From an uncultured Prochlorococcus sp. (GTDB lineage Bacteria > Cyanobacteriota > Cyanobacteriia > PCC-6307 > Cyanobiaceae), in the NCBI GenBank assembly GCA_902527105.1, contig CABZNT010000003.1, positions 1 through 64,000 on the forward strand: a stretch of DNA of 64,000 nt, written 5' to 3'. Of the stretch, positions 23,269-31,309 are shown one piece after another (the stretch's first letter is position 1; each line of letters begins with the position of its first letter). Made by a program: the position numbers and the translations under genes. The notes beneath the pieces were generated by a model. That model had not been told where the DNA came from. It worked only from the letters and a program-made list of their open reading frames with translations, and ran no database searches.

Positions 23269-24123
23269 ATGAAAAAACATATATCCCCTAATAATAATTT
23301 AAAAAACCTGAATTTAATTATTAATTCTGATACTTATAAATTGGCTCATGAAGATATTGATCTACTTAGCAGAAATGAAATGCGTGGAGTTAGAATGCTC
23401 CTGGAAATTACCAAACCAGATTTAATCCTTGAAGAAAATAAAATTCTTTCAACCATAATTATTTTTGGAGGAGCAAGCATTACAGAAGAATCAAAAACAA
23501 AAAAGAGAATTGAAAATATTGAACAGTTAATTAAAAAAGATCATAAATCGATACTTCTAAAACGAAATTTAAATAGATTAGAAAATTTGCTTCTAATGAG
23601 TCATTACTATAAATCCGCGAGAGAGTTTTCTAAACTTGCTTCAATTAGTAATCAAAATAAAAACTGTAATTCTCACGTTATTGTGACAGGTGGGGGTCCC
23701 GGAATTATGGAAGCTGCTAATAGAGGTGCATTTGAAGCAAATTGTAAATCTATAGGGTTAAATATCAGTCTTCCTAATGAGCAAATCCCTAATTCTTTTA
23801 TAACACCAGGTCTTTGCTTTAAGTTTAATTATTTTGCATTAAGAAAGATCCATTTTGTCATGCGATCAGTGGCTGCTGTATTTTTTCCTGGAGGTTTTGG
23901 AACACTAGATGAATTATTTGAACTATTGACACTTTGTCAAACAGGAATGAAAACCAAAATCCCAATTATTCTTTTTGGTAGAGAGTATTGGAAGAAGATA
24001 ATTAACTTTGAATATCTAGCTGATCTTGGATTAATTGAGGATGAACACCTAAATCTTTTCGAATATGCAGACTCCGCATCAGAAGCTTGGAAAATTATCA
24101 AATCATCAAAAAATTCAGTCTAG
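23269..24123 (+). CDS. LOG-family nucleoside 5'-monophosphate phosphoribohydrolase
   Basis: 284 residues from ATG 23269. It carries the two family signatures: GGGPGIMEA (about 141-149) and PGGFGTLDE (about 207-215), plus the RK pair ALRKIHF between them. LOG proteins hydrolyse the N-glycosidic bond of (cytokinin-type) nucleoside monophosphates; many bacterial members act on ordinary nucleotides such as AMP. It is longer than plant LOG (about 215 aa), with an N-terminal helical extension, as in the larger bacterial group (TIGR00730-related). TTG at 23260 is an alternative start. Confidence 0.85.
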   Translation: MKKHISPNNNLKNLNLIINSDTYKLAHEDIDLLSRNEMRGVRMLLEITKPDLILEENKILSTIIIFGGASITEESKTKKRIENIEQLIKKDHKSILLKRNLNRLENLLLMSHYYKSAREFSKLASISNQNKNCNSHVIVTGGGPGIMEAANRGAFEANCKSIGLNISLPNEQIPNSFITPGLCFKFNYFALRKIHFVMRSVAAVFFPGGFGTLDELFELLTLCQTGMKTKIPIILFGREYWKKIINFEYLADLGLIEDEHLNLFEYADSASEAWKIIKSSKNSV

Positions 24124-24166
24124 AAGGCTTCAAGCTGACTTGATAACAAACTTTAAAGAAGATTGA

Positions 24167-24283
24167 TTAATAAGTATTTGATATTTTGTTTTTCATGCTT
24201 TCAATCTTATTAATTAATTCATCTAACCATTCTGTATTATTTTGCTCTTGTCTTTTATGGCTTTGACTTTTTTGAGTACTCAT
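24167..24283 (-). CDS. Small protein (38 aa), paralogue of 25082-25189
   Basis: ATG 24283, TAA 24167. It starts MSTQKSQSHKRQEQNNTEWL and continues DELINKIESMKNK. The same MST...NTxWLDxLINxxExxK plan recurs at 25082-25189, about 0.9 kb away on the same strand. Short basic N-terminus and a C-terminal helix; unknown function. Confidence 0.6.
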   Translation of the reverse strand: MSTQKSQSHKRQEQNNTEWLDELINKIESMKNKISNTY

Positions 24284-24504
24284 AAATTTATTACTTTTTA
24301 GTTTTTTAAATATATCTAAAGAAATTAAATGAATCAATAAGCAATATTACCAAATCGATTGAGAAGACAAGCTTTAGTAGCATTTCATACAAACCTAACC
24401 ATCACAAATTAACTCAGAAAATCTAAATCTCTTCAGTTAAGTATTTTCTACGATGTTTTTATTTGAAATTCTGATTTGAATTAGAAAAGAGTATAAATGT
24501 TCCT

Positions 24505-24612
24505 ATGGAAAAATCATTTCTGAATTTTATTTATTGGATCCTATTAAAATCAGCTGAAAGTTACTACGGAGATTCATTAAAAACAGAAGTACCATATACA
24601 CCATATTTTTAG
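24505..24612 (+). CDS. Small protein (35 aa), paralogue of 20067-20186
   Basis: ATG 24505, TAG 24610. It reads MEKSFLNFIYWILLKSAESY then YGDSLKTEVPYTPYF. The shared pattern MEKxxxNFxYWxLxxSAESxYGxS with the product of 20067 shows these are duplicates. Likely one amphipathic or membrane-associated helix. Confidence 0.6.
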   Translation: MEKSFLNFIYWILLKSAESYYGDSLKTEVPYTPYF

Positions 24613-24679
24613 TTTTGGTAGACCTTAATTTTTAATATTAGATCGCTAGTTTGAGAGTTATTAGTTAGAAATTAATTTA

Positions 24680-24838
24680 TCAGAAAACACAATATGGGTT
24701 ACTTATAGATTCACTACAAAATAATCTCTTACGTTGAATTTCTTTTACTGCTTGTGAATAAATTTTAGCGGTAAGGATCGCTCCAAAATTTACTAAAACT
24801 ACAGTTAGAAGAAGTAGCTCAATTGCAAGGTTGGTCAT
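24680..24838 (-). CDS. Small membrane protein (52 aa), unknown
   Basis: ATG 24838 with a strong AAGGAGGTT Shine-Dalgarno; TGA 24680-24682. One hydrophobic helix (IELLLLTVVLVNFGAILTA) then a polar tail with two cysteines (LFCSESISNPYC, C-x9-C). Good translation signals suggest it is well expressed. Confidence 0.7.
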   Translation of the reverse strand: MTNLAIELLLLTVVLVNFGAILTAKIYSQAVKEIQRKRLFCSESISNPYCVF

Positions 24839-24878
24839 AAGATTAACCTCCTTAAATTTATATAAAAACCTTATAACG

Positions 24879-25079
24879 TCAGAATAGGTTTTGAATAGAG
24901 TTGAAATTACTATTTTTAGCCTTGAGATTCTTTAACACTGGACTAGGTTCACAATTTTCGACACATTCTTCTAAAGAACTTTCAGAATTACTCTTAATTT
25001 CGCAACTACGAAGACAATCATAAAAAGCATACTTGGGATCTAATTCATTTTTGAATTGTTTATTTCTAAATGTATTCAT
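24879..25079 (-). CDS. Twin CX3C micro-protein (66 aa)
   Basis: From ATG 25079 (GGGAG upstream) the product has CLRSC and CVENC, two CX3C motifs 12 residues apart, in a helical, charged context, then a polar tail. It resembles the forward gene at 7713-7871. A TTG at 25085 is an alternative start. The upstream gene's stop overlaps this leader, so the two are coupled. Confidence 0.65.
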   Translation of the reverse strand: MNTFRNKQFKNELDPKYAFYDCLRSCEIKSNSESSLEECVENCEPSPVLKNLKAKNSNFNSIQNLF

Positions 25080-25081
25080 GA

Positions 25082-25189
25082 TCAAACTCCCTTTGATTTT
25101 TTTTCAAGTTGATTAATTAATTTATCCAACCAAATAGTATTATTGATCTTTTTTGTGTTTTTAAAGTATTTCGTTTTGTAAGTACTCAT
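25082..25189 (-). CDS. Small basic protein (35 aa), paralogue of 24167-24283
   Basis: ATG 25189, TGA 25082-25084. It reads MSTYKTKYFKNTKKINNTIW then LDKLINQLEKKSKGV. First gene of a small reverse-strand operon with the twin CX3C protein: its last codons supply that gene's Shine-Dalgarno. The pairing of this family with a twin CX3C gene may be meaningful. Confidence 0.6.
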   Translation of the reverse strand: MSTYKTKYFKNTKKINNTIWLDKLINQLEKKSKGV

Positions 25190-25379
25190 GAAGTGAAACC
25201 TCCAATCAGTGGATTTAATTTACAGGTGATGATTCAAATTTCCTAGAGCAAAAATACTGATTATGAATTTAGTGAAATATTTTAAAAACGATTAATTTAT
25301 AGTTTGTATTTTAGGTATTTAAACTCTTGATTATTTTGTATTACCAATACTAAGTAACTTCTAAAAAAGGAAGTTAATT

Positions 25380-25550
25380 ATGACTTACGGGAATCTAATT
25401 AAAAATAAAATTCAACATGCATTTGGTCGTTTATTTGATACGTTATCAATTGAGAGAAAATTAACTGATGCTCAAATAGAATGTATGCAATTCGGAATTT
25501 GTGATTATGCTCCAAGACAAGTTGAGGAAGTTCCCTTTTTTCACTATTAA
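25380..25550 (+). CDS. Small protein with C-x4-C (56 aa)
   Basis: ATG 25380 with AGGAAG upstream; TAA 25548. Soluble; the centre is SIERKLTDAQIECMQFGICD with a C-x4-C pair. Ends in an acidic and aromatic tail (VEEVPFFHY). Unknown function. Confidence 0.6.
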   Translation: MTYGNLIKNKIQHAFGRLFDTLSIERKLTDAQIECMQFGICDYAPRQVEEVPFFHY

Positions 25551-25577
25551 TTTGAATTCATTTTAAACGAAGGGTAA

Positions 25578-25886
25578 TTAGGACCTCCTCACCCAATCAG
25601 GAGATCCACTAAACCAATCAGCAAGATCATCATTTTTGGGATCGAAATGATTTTCAGTTTCTAAACCATCAAGGCCAAGATTCTGGATAAGTCCATTTAT
25701 TCCATCTGATTTTTGCTTACCATATCTTCTCAAGCTATTAGCTTTCTTAAGCCATGTCCATATAGTTGAATTATGTTTTGCAAACTTTTCTACATAAATT
25801 CTTTCTTCCAATGCGACAGGTTCATCTAGTGAAATCCTTTTTACAATGTCCTTAATTTTTAAACGAGTCTTGTTGGTTAAAAACAT
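25578..25886 (-). CDS. Hypothetical soluble protein (102 aa)
   Basis: ATG 25886, stop 25578. The N-terminal half is basic and helical; the middle reads NSTIWTWLKKANSLRRYGKQ and the end DDLADWFSGSPDWVRRS, with several tryptophans. The composition is that of a folded, conserved protein, but no family is recognised. Convergent with the 56-aa gene. Confidence 0.65.
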   Translation of the reverse strand: MFLTNKTRLKIKDIVKRISLDEPVALEERIYVEKFAKHNSTIWTWLKKANSLRRYGKQKSDGINGLIQNLGLDGLETENHFDPKNDDLADWFSGSPDWVRRS

Positions 25887-26270
25887 ATTTATAAAAGAAG
25901 TTAATGTTTTATAAAAGTTTTTTTTATGAATGTCTTGTCAATCTTTATTTCAAGAAAAAGTATTTTTTAGAAGCTTTTCAAGGACAAATATATTTATTTA
26001 AAAACAGATATACTGAATTAGTAAAAAAGACTACTTAATTTGATTTATATAACTTATATAAAAACGAGTTCTGTATAAGTTTCTCTACATAATTTAAGAT
26101 TTAATTTATAAAAATAATAAGAAAAAACTTACATTAACAGTCGATTAAAAAAGGGAGCCTTGTTCCTAAACAAAAAATTTTTACAAAAACAAAAAAGTTA
26201 AATCAAGTACTGACAGATATTTAAAAAATAAATACTATAAGTCTAAATAATTTTATAAAATTAAAAATTC
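25887..26270. other. Long AT-rich spacer
   Basis: 384 bp between the divergent 102-aa gene and the secreted cupin. No frame of note on either strand and no hairpin that stands out. It must contain both promoters; none can be called with confidence. Confidence 0.5.
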
Positions 26271-26696
26271 ATGATTAAGAATTTATTCATCGCATTAGCC
26301 TTTGCATTAATGCTTATCCATCCAAGCATTTCTATAGCTGCAGAATCTCCTGTTGATGTACAAGAAATATTCACCTCTTCAGAAAACATTGATGGAGATA
26401 ATTTCAAATATCCAAAAGGAAAAGCTGAAATGCGTTTGATTAGAGTAGAAGTTGAAAATGGAGCAACTATACCAATGCACTCTCATCCTGTACCTTTACT
26501 GGGTCATATTGAAAGTGGTGAATTAACGCTTTCTGAAAAAACAGGTATCAGTAAAACCTTTAAGGAGGGGGATTCATTTGTTCTCTCAGCAAATACTCCT
26601 GCTCATACAATGGCTAATAGTGGTAATTCTTCAGCAGTGATGTGGGTTGCTGTAGCTTCAGCAGAAGGTATACCTACTTTGAATCCTGAAGAATAA
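26271..26696 (+). CDS. Periplasmic cupin (cupin_2) protein
   Basis: 141 residues with a clear signal peptide: MIKN, a hydrophobic core (LFIALAFALMLIHP) and a likely cleavage after SISIAA. The mature part is one cupin: motif 1 ATIPMHSHPVPLLGHIESGE with HxH ligands and a later Glu, motif 2 GDSFVLSANTPAHTMAN with its His. All usual metal ligands seem present. Substrate unknown; acts outside the cytoplasm. Confidence 0.82.
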   Translation: MIKNLFIALAFALMLIHPSISIAAESPVDVQEIFTSSENIDGDNFKYPKGKAEMRLIRVEVENGATIPMHSHPVPLLGHIESGELTLSEKTGISKTFKEGDSFVLSANTPAHTMANSGNSSAVMWVAVASAEGIPTLNPEE

Positions 26697-26761
26697 ATCA
26701 ACCTGTTGACTCTTGCCCTTTATCGATGCTATAAATATTAGTACACTTGTACTATATAGCT

Positions 26762-26989
26762 ATGGAGGATTGGCAGGAATGGGATTATCTAGAGGACGAA
26801 ATATTAGTAAGAAAACGACGGAAGATTTGTATTACTTGCAATCACTTCAGGTACAGCACGACAAGTTCTTGTGTCACCATCCTTACCTGTCCCTTTCATC
26901 AAAAGCTTATTCCTCAAGGAGATCATCTCATTAAAGGATGTAGATATTGGAGAGAAAACAGCAGGATATTTGTTCCAGAAGCGGCTTAA
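26762..26989 (+). CDS. Small cysteine-rich protein, probable zinc site (75 aa)
   Basis: From ATG 26762 the product starts MEDWQEWDYLEDEILVRKRR and then has ICITCNHFRY, CVTILTCPFHQKLI and a final GCRYW: five cysteines with histidines, typical of a zinc-stabilised small domain. An ATG at 26747 would add five residues. Small picocyanobacterial proteins of this design exist; function unknown. Reverse-strand frames here are considered shadows. Confidence 0.75.
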   Translation: MEDWQEWDYLEDEILVRKRRKICITCNHFRYSTTSSCVTILTCPFHQKLIPQGDHLIKGCRYWRENSRIFVPEAA

Positions 26990-27314
26990 AAACATATTGC
27001 TCTCCTTTAGTAAAAGCGAGCAGACCAGTAATCGTCTTCATTTTGCCTGCATGGTGTGAATAGATTTGAAATTTAGTATGAATAAAACTAAATTCAAGTT
27101 TCATAGAAACGAGTCATAGGACTAGTTTCTCGATAAAGATATTCAGATGAGAGTTTATATAAATTTCTTAGTGAGATGATCTGTTACCTTATTCAATTGA
27201 CGTTAATATTTAAATAATTAGGGATTGGATGCGGGCTTTAAGCTGGACGGCAGGTCCCTTATAATACTGAATTTATTCACACTTTATTCACACTATCTAA
27301 TTTTACTGAGATAT
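26990..27314. other. Spacer upstream of the EVE gene, with a likely promoter
   Basis: 325 bp without a credible gene. A GC-richer patch (27221-27258) is bounded by GGGA and TCCC, and is directly followed by a perfect TATAAT at 27260-27265. A weak -35 (CTTTAA) lies about 18 bases earlier. Transcription of the EVE gene probably starts near 27272. Confidence 0.45.
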
Positions 27315-27779
27315 ATGACAGATAAAGAACCGTCTTACTGGCTAATGAAAAGTGAGCCTGATGCTTACAGCATAGATACTTTAAAAAATGACGGTGTAAC
27401 TTTATGGGATGGAATAAGAAATTATCAGGCTCGAAATTTTATGAGAAAAATGAATAAAGGAGATAAAGTTTTTTTCTATCATTCGAATTGTAAACCCCCT
27501 GGTATTGTGGGACTTATGGAGGTAATAGATCTAAATATTATTGATCCAACTCAATTTGATCAAGATTCAAAATATTTTGATCCAAAATCGAAACCTGGTA
27601 ATCCGAGATGGGATTGTGTAAAAGTAGCATATAAATTTAAGTCAGAAAAGATTTTAAGTTTACCTGAGTTAAAGGTTTTGTTTAATGAGGATGAGTTATT
27701 AGTCGTAAAGAAAGGAAATAGGCTATCTATATTGCCTGTCAGAAATGACATTGCAAAAATACTTCTAGAAAAAATATAA
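27315..27779 (+). CDS. EVE-domain protein
   Basis: 154 residues from ATG 27315. It begins YWLMKSEPDAYSIDTL and has LWDGIRNYQARNFMRKM, GDKVFFYHSNCKPPGIVG and NPRWDCVKV: the complete EVE (thymonuclear-protein-1-like, PUA-related) motif set. EVE domains bind modified bases in DNA or RNA. The frame is open upstream to 27225, but that part is not family-like. The protein is EVE-only, like most housekeeping members. Confidence 0.9.
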   Translation: MTDKEPSYWLMKSEPDAYSIDTLKNDGVTLWDGIRNYQARNFMRKMNKGDKVFFYHSNCKPPGIVGLMEVIDLNIIDPTQFDQDSKYFDPKSKPGNPRWDCVKVAYKFKSEKILSLPELKVLFNEDELLVVKKGNRLSILPVRNDIAKILLEKI

Positions 27780-27786
27780 AAAATTC

Positions 27787-28038
27787 TTAATCCTTAAAAT
27801 TCATTGAAAACATATTGCCAATATATAGTCTCGTTAAATCCCTATTTTGGAAACCTTTTTGCATCAAAAAGCCTGCAATAGCTGCTTGTAGTATTCTGTA
27901 TTGATCCCAGTTAGGATGCTCCTCAACGAATTCTTTCATAGCCTTTTGAAGATTTTCTTGAAGTTCACATTTGAAACTTATTACTTCATCTTTATGATTT
28001 GGTACTTTTGAATTTTCGTCATAATTTAACTCTTGCAT
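27787..28038 (-). CDS. DUF2811-family cyanobacterial protein
   Basis: From ATG 28038 the product has 83 residues. It contains ISFKCELQENLQKAMKEFVE, HPNWDQYRILQAAIAGFLMQ and RLYIGNMF, matching DUF2811: a short all-helical cyanobacterial family of unknown role. The upstream frame to 28113 is not family-like. A cluster of DnaA-box-like sequences lies in the spacer upstream. Confidence 0.82.
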   Translation of the reverse strand: MQELNYDENSKVPNHKDEVISFKCELQENLQKAMKEFVEEHPNWDQYRILQAAIAGFLMQKGFQNRDLTRLYIGNMFSMNFKD

Positions 28039-28235
28039 ATTGAAAAAAACTTTTTTGAATTTAAATCTACAAAATGTAGTTTTCTCCAAAATCACAAAAT
28101 CGTCAACAAGCATTATTTTGCAACAGTCTCAAGTCATAGAATAATGAGAATTCAGTCATAAAGAGGGGGGTCATGAAAATTAATTTTGTAAAATAAAAAC
28201 TTACTTAAATATAAAGATTTATATAAAATCAGAGG

Positions 28236-28330
28236 TTTTCCACATGCTTTAGATCATCAGATATTTTTTTAAAAAAAACTGTGGAAAAATTGTGAAAAAT
28301 TTTTCTTGGGAGGGGGAAATATTTTCCAAA
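28236..28330. promoter_or_regulatory. Cluster of DnaA-box-like sequences
   Basis: TTTTCCACA at 28236-28244, its exact reverse complement TGTGGAAAA at 28280-28288, then near matches TGTGAAAAA at 28291-28299 and TTTTCCAAA at 28322-28330. TTTTCCACA is the DnaA box reported for cyanobacteria. The spacer (28039-28351) is also very AT-rich. It could be a DnaA-binding control site or part of a replication-related locus. Confidence 0.5.
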
Positions 28331-28351
28331 ATTTCCAATTTTATTTATCTT

Positions 28352-28723
28352 TTAATCCATTGATTCCCACATTTTTTTTATTTCATAAAATAAAGTTTGT
28401 GCTATTGGTATAGGCCAATACATTTCGAAGGATCTAGTTTGGTCTTGGCTTTCAAAAACAAACCTTAAACTCCATTCATTCTTTTTTCCCTCTAACTGAA
28501 TATACCAAGGAAGTTTTTCTAATTCCAAAGTAATAGATTCTTCATCCATTAGTTGATCCTTAACAACTAATAATTGTTCATTAATTCTTAAAAGTAGAAG
28601 GTAAAGTGAATAGAATTCACTCTTTTGTAACTCGATTGACCAATTATCAACACCAATTAAAAAGCAAAATTTGCCTTTTTTAAAATCTCTAAGTAATCTC
28701 CATCCTTTTTGGTCTTTTACCAA
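28352..28723 (-). CDS. DUF1818-family protein
   Basis: 123 residues matching DUF1818: GWRLLRDFKKGKFCFLIGVD, NWSIELQKSEFYSLYLLL, QLMDEESITLELE and SFEMYWP. The family is cyanobacterial/plastid with no known function. It starts two bases after the rpoZ stop, the usual arrangement, so it is co-transcribed with the RNA polymerase omega gene. Confidence 0.87.
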   Translation of the reverse strand: MVKDQKGWRLLRDFKKGKFCFLIGVDNWSIELQKSEFYSLYLLLLRINEQLLVVKDQLMDEESITLELEKLPWYIQLEGKKNEWSLRFVFESQDQTRSFEMYWPIPIAQTLFYEIKKMWESMD

Positions 28724-28725
28724 AA

Positions 28726-28962
28726 TTAGCCTGGAAGTAAGTCTGGTTGATCTTGTTCATCGCTTAGTTCAATAATTGACCTTTGAACGGGTTTAATAGT
28801 TGACTCCTCTAACAAGCCGTCAAAATCATCAAAACGTCTTTGTTTAGCTCTGAAAGCGATTTTCACTGTAGTTAAATATCTATTAGTTGATTTTCTTATC
28901 AAGCTCTCACCTCTCTTTGCAAGATCATTAGAATCAATTCCTGCATTATTAGATATGTTCAT
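28726..28962 (-). CDS. rpoZ: RNA polymerase omega subunit
   Basis: 78 residues with the cyanobacterial omega pattern [20 protein letters not shown] and the C-terminal [20 protein letters not shown]. Omega helps fold and assemble the beta' subunit. Start ATG 28962; followed directly by DUF1818. Confidence 0.92.
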   Translation of the reverse strand: MNISNNAGIDSNDLAKRGESLIRKSTNRYLTTVKIAFRAKQRRFDDFDGLLEESTIKPVQRSIIELSDEQDQPDLLPG

Positions 28963-29059
28963 TAAAAAAAATTTTTACTATAGAATGTATTTTACAGTTT
29001 TTTAGACCTTTTCAAAACATAAATTACAAAAAGAACTTAATTGATTTAAATAATTTCAT

Positions 29060-30628
29060 ATGGAAGAAAGTTTATCAGGAACACTTGCTATTGATTTAGG
29101 GAACACTAATACTGTCGTAGCTTTTCAAGATCATAACGATATAAATTCTGTTTTAGTTGAAATACCGAACATTACATCATCTCCAGGAGTTATTCCCTCA
29201 GCAGTTTGGTTCGAGGAACCTTCAAAGATTCCTAAAATTGGTATTAGTGCTCTTAAAATGAGGGATAACTCAAATTCTGATTTATTTTTTCATTCGAACT
29301 TTAAAAGATTAATTGGAAATTCAATTGAAAAAATTAACCAAAAAAATATTTTAACTCCTAATGAATGCGGCGAAAAATTTTTTCAAATATTGTGGTCAAA
29401 CATTCCGCACAAGTATGAGATCAAAAGACTTGTTGTAACTGCTCCTATAGATACATATAAGGGTTACAGAGAATGGTTAGTTAACCTTTGCAAGGAATTA
29501 TCTGTAGATGAAATAGCTCTTGTTGATGAGCCCACTGCGGCAAGTTTAGGAATAAATGTACCATTTGGCTCAAAAATTATGACGTTAGATATTGGTGGAA
29601 GTACAGTCGATATGAATATAGTCAAAATAGAAGGAGGAGAAGGAAAATCTAGTCCAATAGCTGAACTATTAAAATTTAAAGGAAATGATGTAAGCTCAAT
29701 TTCAAAACAAAAAATAAGGTGTGCTGAAATAATTGGAAAAACAGGCTCAAAAATTGGTGGGAAAGATATTGATCAATGGATAGTTGATTATTTTATTCCA
29801 GGTATCAATTATATTAATAATCTTTCAAAGGCAGAAAAAATAAAATGTAAACTCAGCTCATCTGAAATCAAATATGAAAATGAATATCCAATAAAATTAT
29901 TTACTGAACAAGATAAAGAAGGTGAGTTTTACCTAAGTAAAGAAATATTTGAGAAAATACTCATTGACAATAATCTTCTTAATCATCTTAACTCTTTACT
30001 TAAAGATTTATTAAATCAAGCAAGAGGTAAATATTGCACAGTTGACGACTTAAATGCAATTGTATTGGTTGGTGGAGGAACTCAAATACCCTTAATTAAG
30101 GAATGGATAACAAAAAAATTTCCAAAAATTCAAATAAAATCCCCACCCCCTATTGAATCTATAGCTTTGGGAGCTTTAGCAATGACCCCGGGGGTAAAAA
30201 TTAAAGACATATTAAACAAAGGAATATCTATAAGATTATTTAATAAAAGAGAGCAAAAACACTTTTGGCATCCAATTTTTTGTAAAGGTCAAACATGGCC
30301 AACAGAAACACCATTTAAACTTATCCTTCAAGCCAGTAAAAAGAATCAGGAAATATTCGAAATAATAATTGGAGAGACACAAAAAGAAAGAGCCTATGAT
30401 GTTATTTATGAAAATGGTTTACCAAAGTTATCAGAAATTCAAAATGAAGAAGAAATTATAAAATGGAACAAAAAACCACTCAAAATAGTATTAAAAAATA
30501 AATCTAATACTGGAGAAGACACCTTGAAACTTTTTTTTAAAATTACGAAAAATGCTGATTTATTAGTTAAGTGTTTTGATATAAAAGATGAATTTTTTGG
30601 AGAATATAATTTAGGAAATATCTTCTGA
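29060..30628 (+). CDS. Hsp70-family (DnaK-like) protein
   Basis: 522 residues. The ATPase half shows the actin/Hsp70 motifs: phosphate 1 LAIDLGNTNTVVAF (near 9-22), LVDEPTAASLG, phosphate 2 IMTLDIGGSTVDMNI, and adenosine VLVGGGTQIPLIKEWI. The C-terminal half is shorter and diverged from the DnaK peptide-binding domain, and the total is about 110 residues shorter than DnaK. It is therefore an atypical Hsp70, common in cyanobacteria, of unknown client. No dnaJ or grpE nearby. Confidence 0.9.
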   Translation: MEESLSGTLAIDLGNTNTVVAFQDHNDINSVLVEIPNITSSPGVIPSAVWFEEPSKIPKIGISALKMRDNSNSDLFFHSNFKRLIGNSIEKINQKNILTPNECGEKFFQILWSNIPHKYEIKRLVVTAPIDTYKGYREWLVNLCKELSVDEIALVDEPTAASLGINVPFGSKIMTLDIGGSTVDMNIVKIEGGEGKSSPIAELLKFKGNDVSSISKQKIRCAEIIGKTGSKIGGKDIDQWIVDYFIPGINYINNLSKAEKIKCKLSSSEIKYENEYPIKLFTEQDKEGEFYLSKEIFEKILIDNNLLNHLNSLLKDLLNQARGKYCTVDDLNAIVLVGGGTQIPLIKEWITKKFPKIQIKSPPPIESIALGALAMTPGVKIKDILNKGISIRLFNKREQKHFWHPIFCKGQTWPTETPFKLILQASKKNQEIFEIIIGETQKERAYDVIYENGLPKLSEIQNEEEIIKWNKKPLKIVLKNKSNTGEDTLKLFFKITKNADLLVKCFDIKDEFFGEYNLGNIF

Positions 30629-30635
30629 ATGATAG

Positions 30636-31172
30636 CTATTCAAGAAAAACTCCTTCTTCATTATCAACATTATTTAAACGTAAACTAATACTTTCAATTT
30701 TACTAGTTAGCACTTTTTTACCACAAAAATCTGGTTGAATAGGTAATTCTCTATGACCTCTATCTACCATTACTAATAACATCACTCTTTGAGGTCTTCC
30801 CCATGAATATAAAGCATCCATTGCGGCTCTAATTGTTCTACCTGTGTAAATTACATCATCTATTAAAAGAATTTCTTGTTTCTCAATAGGAGTTGGAATA
30901 TCTGCAGCTTGTATTAGGCGAATTCCAACTCTATTTTGGTCATCTCTATAAAAAGTTGGATCAATTGTTCCTTTTCTAACTCTTATACCTGTTCTAGAGA
31001 ATAATTCCTTTTCTAGAACTTCAGTCAGCTCAATTCCTCTAGTCGGGATGCCAACCAATAGAAGGTTATCCAGTTTTTTTACTTTTTCAATAATTTCGCA
31101 AGTTAAACGCGAAATAGTTTTTCTAAGCTCAACATCAGTTAGTATTACGATCTTTTTTGTTTTCTTTGACAT
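30636..31172 (-). CDS. pyrR: PyrR: pyrimidine operon regulator / uracil phosphoribosyltransferase
   Basis: 178 residues of type I phosphoribosyltransferase fold. The PRPP-binding motif is ILLIDDVIYTGRTIRAAMDA (101-120), and LLVGIPTRGIEL is the usual upstream strand. MLLVMVDRGHRELPIQPDF is specific to PyrR. In Bacillus it binds pyr mRNA leaders to attenuate transcription and also makes UMP from uracil; in cyanobacteria the RNA role is not established. Convergent with the Hsp70-like gene. Confidence 0.92.
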   Translation of the reverse strand: MSKKTKKIVILTDVELRKTISRLTCEIIEKVKKLDNLLLVGIPTRGIELTEVLEKELFSRTGIRVRKGTIDPTFYRDDQNRVGIRLIQAADIPTPIEKQEILLIDDVIYTGRTIRAAMDALYSWGRPQRVMLLVMVDRGHRELPIQPDFCGKKVLTSKIESISLRLNNVDNEEGVFLE

Positions 31173-31309
31173 GATTTATCAAGAAATGAAATTAATCTAA
31201 TATTTTCATAAATTAGCAAAAGCTAACTATATTAAATATAAATTGTTAAAGAGTAACGTTTGAAGCTAAATTTAAGGTTGGATCAGTTAAAAATGAATTT
31301 GATCTAAAT

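Noticed and set aside
24306-24383. Reverse 25-codon hydrophobic frame
   Set aside because: Too short, no ribosome site and no paralogue; left unannotated.
26804-26995. Reverse frame of 63 codons with an AAAGGAG-like site upstream
   Set aside because: It lies opposite the Cys-rich gene at 26762-26989, which has convincing zinc-type motifs; the reverse product does not look like a protein family.
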